This document shows positions 1-7,232 of a stretch of DNA of 20,422 nucleotides, one piece after another. The stretch is from a virus. The DNA lies in the IMG/VR virus record IMGVR_UViG_3300013132_005170, positions 1-20,422 of that record; one strand, 5' to 3'. A model generated the notes under the pieces. That model did not search any database, was not told where the DNA came from, and worked only from the letters and a program-made list of their open reading frames with translations. The position numbers were made by a program, and so were the translations under genes. Position 1 is the stretch's first letter. Every line of letters begins with the position of its first letter.

Positions 1-1533
1 CCCACCATCATAGACAAAGGCCGGGGCTGGCCCATACCCACCATCATGTCGGCCATGCGCCAGGTCCTGGGCCGACCACCGCGCATCATAGCCACCGTCA
101 GGAGCATACCCGACTGCATGGCGTCGTTCGTGAGGGTGGCCCAGCCCTCGGATCTGGCCGAGTTCATGCGATCGGGCCAGCTGGCCGATCATCTGCGGGC
201 GGCCTACATCAGCCTGCAGGCCGGATACCAGTACGATCCCACCGCCTTCCTGATAGTGGAATACGACGATCTCGTGCGCGACCCCCAGGGCCAGCTCGCC
301 CGCATACATGAGTTCCTGGAGCTGCCGGCATTCTCCTATGATTTCGCCCAGATCGACGGGGAGCCGGTCAAGGAAGACGACGAGGGCCTGCACGGCTATG
401 CGGGCATGCACGACATCCAGCCCCGCCTGGCCCCACAGCACCAGCAGGATCCCCGGGACGTGCTGGGCCATCACTACATAGATTTCTGCCAGCCCGAGTT
501 CTGGCTGCCGGTGCCCAGAACCATGCCGCCCGTGCATGACCTGGATCTCCAGCTGGCGGCCAGCACCATGGGCGACTTCGTGGAAGGCTGGCGCCTGGCA
601 CAGAAGCTGGCCCGGGAAGAACCCCACAACGACCGCGCGGCCTACAACCGCGGCTGGTATCTCCTGCGCCAGGACCAGATACAGCAGGGCTACCAGCTGT
701 TGGATCGTGGCCGCCGTGCGGGCGTGTTTGGCGATCAGCGCCCGGACACGGTGACCGGACCCTGGGATGGCCGCACCAAAGGCACCATCCTGCTGCGCCT
801 GGAAGGCGGCTTGGGCGACCAGATACATCAGGTGCGCTATGCCCAGGTCATGGCCGCGCGCGGCTGCCGGGTCATAGTGTCGGCCACCGGCAGCCTGGTC
901 CCGCTCATGAGCCAGATATCTGGCGTGTCAGCGGTGGTCCAGCACGGTGCCGAGTACGGCGTGTACCATGACGCATGGGTGCAAGGCATGTCGGCCCCGG
1001 TGCCCCTGGGCCTGGAGCTGGCGGATCTGTCAGGCGAGGCCTACATCGCCCGGCCCAAGACCATACGGGGTGCGCGACCCAGGATTGGCCTGCGCTGGGC
1101 AGGCAACCGGCAGTTTGAAGCGCAGCATCACAAGCGATTCCCGGCCGATCTCATGTTTCATGCGGTCAAGGATCTGGCAGCAGAGTTCATCTCGCTCCAG
1201 CGGGACGAGGACAGCGAGCTGTGCCCACCCTGGGTGCGGCCCGTGCCCCTGGACTCCTGGCCAGACACCCAGGCAGCGGTGGCCTCATGCGATCTCGTGA
1301 TCTCGGCCTGCACCAGCGTGGCGCACCTGTCAGGCGCCATGGGTGTGGATACCTGGGTGATCACCCCGGTCATGCCCTACTTCCTGTGGGCCCAAGACGG
1401 CGATCGCACGCCCTATTACCACAGCGTGCGCCTGTGGCGCCAAAGAGTGTTCGGCCACTGGACCCATCCTTTCGACGAGATACGGCAGGCCCTGCTGGAG
1501 CTGCCGCTGTTGGCGCCGGCCGCAGATAAGTAA
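1..1533 (+). CDS. Sulfotransferase-TPR-glycosyltransferase fusion protein (5' end outside window)
   Basis: The reading frame is open from base 1, so the gene begins upstream; the ATG at 46 is probably internal. Seen: the first ~165 codons look like the C-terminal half of a PAPS-dependent sulfotransferase, with IIDKGRGW (codons 3-10) and the 3'-phosphate-binding-type strand and helix IIATVRSIPDCMASFVR. The 5'-phosphosulfate loop would lie outside the window. A short TPR-like helical stretch follows (about 550-730), including AAYNRGWYLLRQ. From ~780 to the end is a GT-B-like domain resembling glycosyltransferase family 9 and TPR-linked glycosyltransferases: ILLRLEGGLGDQIHQVRYAQ, RIGLRWAGN and CDLVISACTSVAHLSGAMG (nucleotide-sugar site region). 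Inferred role: modification of a glycan or phage surface structure. Isoleucine codon use is odd (ATA 13, ATC 11, ATT 1, counted by hand). Domain calls are fairly secure; substrate unknown. Confidence 0.75.
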   Translation, partial: PTIIDKGRGWPIPTIMSAMRQVLGRPPRIIATVRSIPDCMASFVRVAQPSDLAEFMRSGQLADHLRAAYISLQAGYQYDPTAFLIVEYDDLVRDPQGQLARIHEFLELPAFSYDFAQIDGEPVKEDDEGLHGYAGMHDIQPRLAPQHQQDPRDVLGHHYIDFCQPEFWLPVPRTMPPVHDLDLQLAASTMGDFVEGWRLAQKLAREEPHNDRAAYNRGWYLLRQDQIQQGYQLLDRGRRAGVFGDQRPDTVTGPWDGRTKGTILLRLEGGLGDQIHQVRYAQVMAARGCRVIVSATGSLVPLMSQISGVSAVVQHGAEYGVYHDAWVQGMSAPVPLGLELADLSGEAYIARPKTIRGARPRIGLRWAGNRQFEAQHHKRFPADLMFHAVKDLAAEFISLQRDEDSELCPPWVRPVPLDSWPDTQAAVASCDLVISACTSVAHLSGAMGVDTWVITPVMPYFLWAQDGDRTPYYHSVRLWRQRVFGHWTHPFDEIRQALLELPLLAPAADK

Positions 1534-1558
1534 ACAGCCATTGCCTTAAGGAGATATC

Positions 1559-1918
1559 ATGCCCCATTATGACCTGCCCGTCGATCCGGGCTCTGCCCCC
1601 AAGTTTTGCCGCATCACGGATGGACAGATCGCGGAAGGCCCGCGCCAGTTTCCCAACGGTAGCGATCTAGAAGCCCTGGCCCAGGCCAACGATCTCTCGG
1701 CCCTGCGCGCCCGCGGTTGGCTGCCACATGTGCTGTACGATCCCAGTGGTGAGTGCCTGACGCACTCCACGTTTGAAGTCTTGGCCGACGAAGTGGCCGA
1801 GATCAAGCACTATCGCGCCTACACGCCGGAAGAAGTGGCCGCGCATGCCGCTGCCATGGCCGAGTTTGAAGCGCAGCGCGCGGAACGGCAGGCAGCAGGT
1901 GGGCCCGGCCCCGGCTGA
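1559..1918 (+). CDS. Unknown small phage protein (119 aa)
   Basis: Not confidently recognised. The start is well supported: a strong Shine-Dalgarno AAGGAG lies 7 bases before ATG 1559, in the 25-base gap after the fusion gene. The N-terminal half contains KFCRITDGQIAEGPRQFP and LRARGWLPHV. This pattern of an 'input' strand followed by a short helix resembles N-terminal domains of some phage tail-fibre assembly or virion-associated proteins, but that is only an impression. The C-terminus (about residues 78-119) is a charged alanine/glutamate helix rich in AEFEAQRAERQAA, possibly a short coiled coil, ending in a Gly/Pro tail. It lies between a glycan-modifying enzyme and another unknown gene, so an accessory or tail-decoration role is possible. 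Confidence 0.6.
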   Translation: MPHYDLPVDPGSAPKFCRITDGQIAEGPRQFPNGSDLEALAQANDLSALRARGWLPHVLYDPSGECLTHSTFEVLADEVAEIKHYRAYTPEEVAAHAAAMAEFEAQRAERQAAGGPGPG

Positions 1919-1923
1919 TCCCC

Positions 1924-2589
1924 ATGCTGGAAGCTCGCTACCGTCGCGACTATGACGGTGAGTTTGTGATCCTGGAGACGCGCCTGGTCAATGGCGTGAA
2001 ACAGGAACGCCGAGAGTGGATCCCCAACCTTATCATCAATGATCACACGTCAGGCCGCGCAGCCGTGATCGGCAGCAGATACGATCAGGACCGATTCCGA
2101 CACCAGCGTTTGGCCAATCACAAGGGCGGATTGTTAGGTAGTCGACGCCTGCAGACCTATAGTGCCGGCGACATCTGGGAGGACATGCGCCTGGACTTCT
2201 ATGCCTGCACCAACAGGAAGAGATTGGCCCGCATACTGGAAACTGCCTACGATGAGACCACGGTCATCTACTCCAACGCCAACATGGTGATAGGCCATCC
2301 CAACCGGCTGTATCCCACCCCTTACTCTCCCTATCTGGCCGACGAGGCCCTGGCCTGCTACCTGGCCTGTTTCGACGGGCATGAAGAGATCTTCCTGATC
2401 GGTTACAATCGCGAGACTGTCTGGGACGACCTCATGGTCATGCCCGACATGATCAAGGTCATGCGAGCCTATCCCGGCGTGAAGTTCGTGAGCGTGGGTG
2501 GACCAGCGGGCCAGCCCGACGGTTGGCTGGATCTGCCCAACCTCACCACCATGCCCATCCGGCAGTTCGTCACCTACTGCGATATCTGA
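1924..2589 (+). CDS. Unknown protein, possible Rossmann-like fold (221 aa)
   Basis: The ATG lies 5 bases after the preceding stop (TGATCCCCATG) with no Shine-Dalgarno, so translation probably depends on re-initiation. The alternation of hydrophobic strands and helices looks like an alpha/beta nucleotide-binding-type fold: a strand and loop at AAVIGSRYDQ, LDFYACTNRKRL, VIYSNANMVIGHPNR, EEIFLIGYN (about residues 153-161) and VKFVSVGGPAG. EIFLIGYN-type strands occur in MAF/DUF115-like and other sugar-nucleotide enzymes, which would fit the adjacent glycosyltransferase fusion, but no diagnostic catalytic motif is visible. The last 20 bases overlap the 3' end of the convergent Nudix gene, and no terminator separates them. 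No function is assigned. Confidence 0.65.
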   Translation: MLEARYRRDYDGEFVILETRLVNGVKQERREWIPNLIINDHTSGRAAVIGSRYDQDRFRHQRLANHKGGLLGSRRLQTYSAGDIWEDMRLDFYACTNRKRLARILETAYDETTVIYSNANMVIGHPNRLYPTPYSPYLADEALACYLACFDGHEEIFLIGYNRETVWDDLMVMPDMIKVMRAYPGVKFVSVGGPAGQPDGWLDLPNLTTMPIRQFVTYCDI

Positions 2590-3013
2590 TCAGCTCGACC
2601 ACGCTGTCGATCTTGGCACGCACTTCGGCCAGGTTCACCGTGGACCACAGGCCCGGGTGCATGGGACGCGGCCACTGATCGCGCGCCAGCCAGGCATAGC
2701 CAAGATGCTCGTGGTTCAGCCGGGGTTGGAACTCCGCTGCCACCACGCCCAGGAACGTATGATAGGCGAAACGTCCGTCCGCGCTGGTAAACTGCTCCAC
2801 GGGCACCAGTTTAGTGACCTCGGGCCACTGGCCGATCTCTTCCTCGCACTCGCGCTCTAATGCTTGTAGTAAAGTCTCGCCTGGATCGACCTTGCCTCCC
2901 GGCAGGCCCCAGGCCCCAGGGTTTTTCACATCGTTGCGCATGAGATAGAGATAGCGATCGGTGTCCAGGCTGTAGAACCAAGCGCCGGCGGCGGTTACAA
3001 TACCAGGCTCCAT
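2570..3013 (-). CDS. Nudix hydrolase (147 aa)
   Basis: The complete Nudix box is visible: G40-x5-E46-x7-R54-E55-x2-E58-E59-x-G61 within GGKVDPGETLLQALERECEE. These residues bind the divalent metal and position the catalytic glutamates for hydrolysis of a nucleoside diphosphate linked to X. A preceding strand-loop GAWGLPGG is typical. The family hydrolyses (d)NTPs, oxidised nucleotides, NADH, ADP-ribose or mRNA caps; the substrate cannot be read here. ATG 3013 is chosen because it keeps only a 19-base overlap with the upstream gp15-like gene and lies next to GGGAG. An upstream ATG at 3052 would add 13 residues that only mirror gp15 sequence in another frame. It is last in the gp14-gp15-Nudix unit, so a housecleaning enzyme is co-transcribed with late structural genes. 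Confidence 0.85.
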   Translation of the reverse strand: MEPGIVTAAGAWFYSLDTDRYLYLMRNDVKNPGAWGLPGGKVDPGETLLQALERECEEEIGQWPEVTKLVPVEQFTSADGRFAYHTFLGVVAAEFQPRLNHEHLGYAWLARDQWPRPMHPGLWSTVNLAEVRAKIDSVVELIRYRSR

Positions 3014-4356
3014 TCTCCCGAGGGATAGAGTCCTTCGTATGATTTCACCCACTCGGTGGTGGTCCAGCGATACTGTATGCCCGTGGTGATGTTGGTCACG
3101 TACTCGATGTTCGTGGTCTGTTGGGCCGCCTCAAAGGCCACGGTCCAGTAGCTGCCGTCAAATTCAATGATGTCATTGGCGCGCGCGTTGATGGACGGTC
3201 CCCAGGCCGCGGTCTCGTCGCCCATGTCATCCAGGATGAGATAGCGCGTGCCCGCGATGGGCGTTCCGGGGTCGAACGTGAGTGGATTGATGATGGCATC
3301 CACTGGGTCAAGGGTGTTCTGTGGCAGGGTATCTGCGTCGATGTCGATCAGGAGGAAACGATCGTCCGTGGGATCATATGATACCACGCCGATGATCTGG
3401 GAGTCATCGCCCCAGGGATTGTCAAAGCGTATCTGGCTGATGCCCTCGCGCAACACACCATACACGCCCACGATGGCATGCCAGAACTCGTTGCTGGGCG
3501 GATTCTCCGGTGGCGTCACGCTTGAGTTGGGCGTGTTGATGGTCTGGCTGTATTTCAGGGCCTGCACCTTGTTGCCGATCAAGAGCGTCTGGTAGTTGTA
3601 GGGCGTGAACTTCTGGCGCGTGCCTAGCAATAGATCGCTGTTGGTGATGGCTTCATTCGCATCGCCTTGGGCATCATACACTGAGTAGATGATCTTCTCG
3701 ACCACGCCCAGTTTCTTGACCTTGGCCGGGCTTGAGATCCATATGGGCAGGCCAAACCGCATGCTCATGATGTCTATGGGATTGTCAGTACCCACTGGTA
3801 TGGTCCGATTGGTCCACTGCACGTTCTCCAGTTCTACCACGCTCAAGCTGGTCCAGTCCAGATAGTTGTCGGTCGATTGTATCTCCAGCGCGGGGTTGAA
3901 CAGGGTGGCGATCTGCTCGAAGATCTGGAACTTCTGGTTGGTGTTAGATGTCCAGATGTCCGTGGTCAGGGTCATCCTATAGGGCACGGGCATGAGCCGC
4001 TCGATAGAGAAGGCGTTGCCCTGCGTGGTCTCGTATGATTCAGTGTCGGGATCGTAGGTCCTCTGGCGCACCTGCACCTTGTTCACGTGATAGGGCTCCT
4101 GCATCCTGTTCTGCTGGTATTCCATGCCCGTGATGTAGAAAGTGATCAAGGGAGCGGACGGCATGAAGCTGGAGGAGTTCTCGGTAGCAACCACTTGGGC
4201 CTGCCGGCTCCAGTCGCCATAGCGCACGGGCACGCGGACCAGGGTCTCATTCTCGCTGCCCTGCGCGCCATACATGACCTGGAAGTTGGAGAAGATCCTG
4301 GTGAACTGCAGCAGGAACCTTCGGATTTGGTCGTCATAAAAATATTGTTGGACCAT
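2995..4356 (-). CDS. 15: Tail sheath stabilizer and completion protein, T4 gp15-like
   Basis: The first ~240 residues follow the T4 gp15 pattern: N-terminal YFYDDQIRRFLLQFTRIFSN (T4 has a YFYN..RRY.....FSN equivalent), a VRVPVRYGD strand, FNPALEIQ, and a later RFGLPIWISSP strand. In T4, gp15 forms the hexameric ring that caps the finished tail and joins it to the gp13/gp14 neck. At 453 aa it is much longer than T4 gp15 (272 aa). The extra C-terminal ~200 residues include GTRYLILDDMGDETAAWG and an aromatic tail ending YPSGEWSLVL, which I do not recognise in T4 gp15. The ATG lies 3 bases after the gp14 stop, with no clear Shine-Dalgarno, so it is probably translationally coupled. Confidence 0.85.
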   Translation of the reverse strand: MVQQYFYDDQIRRFLLQFTRIFSNFQVMYGAQGSENETLVRVPVRYGDWSRQAQVVATENSSSFMPSAPLITFYITGMEYQQNRMQEPYHVNKVQVRQRTYDPDTESYETTQGNAFSIERLMPVPYRMTLTTDIWTSNTNQKFQIFEQIATLFNPALEIQSTDNYLDWTSLSVVELENVQWTNRTIPVGTDNPIDIMSMRFGLPIWISSPAKVKKLGVVEKIIYSVYDAQGDANEAITNSDLLLGTRQKFTPYNYQTLLIGNKVQALKYSQTINTPNSSVTPPENPPSNEFWHAIVGVYGVLREGISQIRFDNPWGDDSQIIGVVSYDPTDDRFLLIDIDADTLPQNTLDPVDAIINPLTFDPGTPIAGTRYLILDDMGDETAAWGPSINARANDIIEFDGSYWTVAFEAAQQTTNIEYVTNITTGIQYRWTTTEWVKSYEGLYPSGEWSLVL

Positions 4357-4359
4357 AGA

Positions 4360-5742
4360 TTATTCGTTAGGTTGTCCAGGTTGCGTGCCAGGTCTGGGAT
4401 TGGGCGGCTTGAAGCCACCATCATCGCCATTGTCCGCGCGCGGCTTCAGGAGTTCGCTCAAGCTCTGGCGGCTGGGTATGCTGCCCAGGTCCGTGGTCGG
4501 CACGGTGTATGTATTGTTCACGAAGCTAGAACGCAAGGTATTGTTCTGCGGTCCATTGGTGAGATCGGTCCTGACGTTCTCTTCGATCTTGATCCACCCG
4601 CGGCCGTTGTAGCGGAACAGGCGATTGGGAAAGTAATCCAGGCGCAGGGCATAGTCGCCTTCTCTCGCGTTGGGCGGGAAGCTCACACCTGGCGTGACTG
4701 GCAGGCCATTGGGCGCGATACCATCTCCAGTGAGATAGCCCATGGTGTAGCCATCTGCTCGTGGGGTCTGCGCGGCATCGGCCACGTTCACCCCGGTAGA
4801 GTCCACATCGATCGACGTGGAGTCGATGGTGATGCTGGCGGGGTCAGCGGGCGTGCCATCAGGGTTGGTGGGGAAGATGTAGAACTTGACCGTGTCATAG
4901 CCGCTCAAGGGCACTTCCAGCTCAGCCGCTGCCAGGATGGCGTCGTTCAGCTGCAGGTCTTTGGGACGGCTGGAGGCCTTGTCGCCCAGGGTGTTGGGAT
5001 CGATCTCTTCCCAGTAGGTGGTATTGGTGATGTCGGTGCCCACGGGGGTATCGATCCGGGCACGGTAGTAGGTGTCGCCTGACAGCACGATCGAACCAGC
5101 GGGATAGAAGTTGCCCGGATCCCAGATCGTCTGGGTCTCCAGGGCCTGGTCCATGATCTCTTTGTATTCCTGGCTGTTGACCAGGGGCGTGGCCTTCACG
5201 CGCCAGGTGTGCGGCAGCCATTCGGCAGCGAAGCCCTCGGCCGCGAACGAGCAGTCCTGCACCACATAGTAGCGCGGCAAGGGCAACACAGCGGGATTGA
5301 GCGGGTTCCAGTCCTTGAGATTGGGCACTTCAAGCACGTCGCCCGCCATGAGCTTGCGACCTATGGTGTCGATCATGTCGTTGTAGTGGAAGGTCAGGAA
5401 CAGGGTGTCGTTGTTGAGAAACAGGCCGAACTGCGTGAGATCGAAGTCTATGTCCTGCACCCGGTACACGCCGCGCATCCTGTAGATATCGGGATCGTAG
5501 GCACGATCGCGGTTCTCGCCCAGGAGTAGATCCTGTATGAACAAGGGATCTTCGAAGGTGTAGTTGGGCTGGGTGGGATCGTAGTTGCCGCTTTCGGCGG
5601 AATCTCCGGTGCCGGTCTTGGGTCCCAGATACTTGTGCACGTAGATATCCACACCACCCACGGTGTACATCTCCGAGATCCGGCGGTCAAAAAAACGGTA
5701 ATCGTTGGTCCTATTGGGACGATACAGGCTAAGACGCGGCAT
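4360..5742 (-). CDS. 14: Neck protein, T4 gp14-like, with inserted carbohydrate-binding-like module
   Basis: The gp14-type signature is a short N-terminal helix then a VDIYVHKYLGP strand (T4 has a YYVPREYV equivalent), EDPLFIQDLLLGENRD, a FGLFLNNDTLFLTFHYND core, GDVLEVPN and YYVVQDCSF. gp14 and gp13 form the neck to which the completed tail attaches. Length is 460 aa against 256 in T4. At about residues 210-246 is YPAGSIVLSGDTYYRAR...NTTYWEEI, resembling the CBM5/12 (chitin-binding-type) fold. The C-terminus is low-complexity Pro/Gly/Asn (RPGTQPGQPNE). ATG 5742 is preferred over the upstream in-frame ATG 5805: a late-promoter-like CATAAATA ends 7 bases before 5742, which puts 5805 upstream of the probable transcription start, and the resulting N-terminus matches the family length. 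The mRNA would be nearly leaderless. Confidence 0.82.
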   Translation of the reverse strand: MPRLSLYRPNRTNDYRFFDRRISEMYTVGGVDIYVHKYLGPKTGTGDSAESGNYDPTQPNYTFEDPLFIQDLLLGENRDRAYDPDIYRMRGVYRVQDIDFDLTQFGLFLNNDTLFLTFHYNDMIDTIGRKLMAGDVLEVPNLKDWNPLNPAVLPLPRYYVVQDCSFAAEGFAAEWLPHTWRVKATPLVNSQEYKEIMDQALETQTIWDPGNFYPAGSIVLSGDTYYRARIDTPVGTDITNTTYWEEIDPNTLGDKASSRPKDLQLNDAILAAAELEVPLSGYDTVKFYIFPTNPDGTPADPASITIDSTSIDVDSTGVNVADAAQTPRADGYTMGYLTGDGIAPNGLPVTPGVSFPPNAREGDYALRLDYFPNRLFRYNGRGWIKIEENVRTDLTNGPQNNTLRSSFVNNTYTVPTTDLGSIPSRQSLSELLKPRADNGDDGGFKPPNPRPGTQPGQPNE

Positions 5743-5749
5743 AGTAGGG

Positions 5750-5757
5750 TATTTATG
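5750..5757 (-). promoter_or_regulatory. T4-type late promoter element (CATAAATA) for gp14-gp15-Nudix
   Basis: On the minus strand this reads CATAAATA, one mismatch from the T4 late consensus TATAAATA. By T4 spacing (motif at -13 to -6) transcription would begin at about 5744, two bases before the gp14 ATG, giving an almost leaderless message. Confidence 0.6.
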
Positions 5758-5763
5758 GGTAGG

Positions 5764-5792
5764 TTGACCCAAAAATCCTGATCTGCTAAAAT
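5764..5792 (+). promoter_or_regulatory. Sigma70-like promoter (TTGACC-17-TAAAAT)
   Basis: The -35-like TTGACC is at 5764-5769 and the -10-like TAAAAT at 5787-5792, with an exact 17-base spacer. The expected transcription start is about 5799, at or just before the ATG of the next gene (5798, with another in-frame ATG at 5804), so the transcript would be leaderless or nearly so. This promoter type would act early or in the middle of infection and is back-to-back with the minus-strand late element. Confidence 0.6.
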
Positions 5793-5797
5793 AGCAT

Positions 5798-6070
5798 ATG
5801 GACATGGCAGATTGGCAGCGCCTGCATGAGCGCCTAGATACCGCGCATCGCGGCTATCTTGGCACCCAGTTTGGCGTGCGTGATCTCTGGGTCATGCACC
5901 GCGCGGTGTATGAACTCTTGCGCGAGGCCGATCGGGAGTGGGTGAACTGCCGGCGCAGGGGCACGGGCAGTCCTAGATTCGATCAGCTGCTGGCCCAGGC
6001 CGAAGAATGCCTGCGAAACTTTGAAGGACACCTGCTGTTGGCTAAACTATCACACAAGGAGCATAGATGA
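5798..6070 (+). CDS. Unknown small protein (90 aa), probably leaderless
   Basis: No family recognised. The product is mostly helical and charged, with an LWVMHRAVYELLREADREW helix in the middle and FDQLLAQAEECLRNFEGHLLL near the C-terminus; there is no signal peptide, membrane segment or zinc motif. It is the first gene after the sigma70-like promoter. No Shine-Dalgarno precedes ATG 5798, nor the in-frame ATG at 5804. It overlaps the next gene by ATGA, and that gene has an AAGGAG inside this one's last codons, so the two are translationally coupled. GC content and GATC richness match the phage backbone, so it does not look recently acquired. Confidence 0.6.
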   Translation: MDMADWQRLHERLDTAHRGYLGTQFGVRDLWVMHRAVYELLREADREWVNCRRRGTGSPRFDQLLAQAEECLRNFEGHLLLAKLSHKEHR

Positions 6071-7212
6071 ACGCAGCCACGATCCGAGCACCCCGGCCGC
6101 TCAATCCCAAGAGCGCGGACACGAAATACACCGGGCCCGAGCCAGAATGGCGTGTCCAGCCCAATAGCGACAACCGCATCAGCCGGCTATCTGCCGCCTT
6201 TGCCTGGTACAACTACCATTACGACAAGAAGACCGTGAAAGAGCTCATCATCGACTGGCTGGCCCGCAACGATCGAACCCGGGAGGCCAAGGAGTTCGGC
6301 AGGGTGCCAGAGTCAACCATCCGCAATGCCACAGGTTGGCTGTGCAGGATGAACACTCAGGGCCTGGAACTGAACGAGCATGAGCTCCTGACGGTGGATT
6401 CGGCCATCAAGGGCCACATCGACAGTGTGCGGGCCGTGCGCGAAGTCATCCGCGAAGCCACGGACACGGTCATCAAACCAAACATACAGGATCGCTTGCG
6501 TGACAAGATGGTGGAGGCCGCGGGCGAGATCGAGGGCCTGTATGATGACATGATCCTGGCGGGAGCCAAGATGTCGGCCGACTACAAGCCCATGGCCATA
6601 CTGCGTGGCATGAACATCGCGCCCCAGATGGTTCATGAGATCGCGGACGATTGGCGGCGCAGATTGGGCGAACTTGAGGCCGTGGTGGCAGGCCGGGATG
6701 CCCAGCTGGTGGAAGGCTACGGGCAGTTTGGTAAGCTCCAGGTCAAAAACCTCGTGAAATTCGCCGAACAGGTCATAGCCGACTGTGGTAGTTATGTCCA
6801 ACTGAAAAAGGTTGAACGCAAGCCGCGCAAGAAGAAACCGGTCAGCCCCGAACGCCTGACCCAGAAGTTCAAGTATCTTGCCGAGTTTGAGGGACTGAAA
6901 CTGAAATCAGAGCCAGTGATCAAACTGGTCAACGCCCAGGAAGCCTGGCTGTATGACACCAAGAAACGCAAGCTGATCTACGTGGTGGCGGACACGCACG
7001 CGGGCTCGTTCACGGTCAAGAACAACAACCTGATCGGCTTTGATCCCACCAACAGCGTGCAGAAAACCCTGCGCAAGCCCGCGGAGCAGATCCGAGCCCT
7101 CCTGCAGGGCGGCGTGGTCCAGCACCGCAAGAGTTTCAAAGACATCCGGGCCACGGAAGTGAAGTTCAACGGGCGCGGCAACGAGAACCTGATCCTGCTC
7201 AAGATCCGCTAA
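6067..7212 (+). CDS. Conserved unknown protein of aquatic T4-like phages (381 aa)
   Basis: No function known to me. An AAGGAG Shine-Dalgarno about 5 bases before ATG 6067 and an ATGA overlap with the preceding gene fix the start. The N-terminal ~100 residues contain a helical stretch that could be a DNA-binding three-helix region (KKTVKELIIDWLARND, then ESTIRNATGWLCRM). The centre is helical with a basic stretch KKVERKPRKKKPVSPERL (residues ~245-262). The C-terminal ~120 residues are strand-rich: AWLYDTKKRKLIYVVADT, GFDPTNSVQKTLRKPAEQIR, then a basic end. I have the impression that proteins of this shape recur in aquatic T4-like phages. Basic patches suggest nucleic-acid contact, but this is inference. 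The stop codon TAA (7210-7212) lies within the late-promoter element of gp13. Confidence 0.7.
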   Translation: MNAATIRAPRPLNPKSADTKYTGPEPEWRVQPNSDNRISRLSAAFAWYNYHYDKKTVKELIIDWLARNDRTREAKEFGRVPESTIRNATGWLCRMNTQGLELNEHELLTVDSAIKGHIDSVRAVREVIREATDTVIKPNIQDRLRDKMVEAAGEIEGLYDDMILAGAKMSADYKPMAILRGMNIAPQMVHEIADDWRRRLGELEAVVAGRDAQLVEGYGQFGKLQVKNLVKFAEQVIADCGSYVQLKKVERKPRKKKPVSPERLTQKFKYLAEFEGLKLKSEPVIKLVNAQEAWLYDTKKRKLIYVVADTHAGSFTVKNNNLIGFDPTNSVQKTLRKPAEQIRALLQGGVVQHRKSFKDIRATEVKFNGRGNENLILLKIR

Positions 7213-7215
7213 ATA
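7208..7215 (+). promoter_or_regulatory. Late-promoter-like element (GCTAAATA) for gp13
   Basis: The TAAATA core overlaps the stop codon of the preceding gene. T4-type spacing puts transcription start near 7221, immediately before the Shine-Dalgarno AAGGAG (7222-7227) and ATG 7233. Confidence 0.5.
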
Positions 7216-7232
7216 CGGGGCAAGGAGCCCCC

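Noticed and set aside
4087-5082. 331-codon open frame on the plus strand opposite gp14/gp15
   Set aside because: It is antisense to two well-supported structural genes, is rich in Val/Gly/Arg as expected from the complement of GC-rich codons, and has no recognisable motif or ribosome-binding site.
5743-5805. Upstream start for the gp14-like gene at 5805
   Set aside because: The 21 extra residues cover the divergent promoter region; transcription from the CATAAATA element would begin after this ATG.
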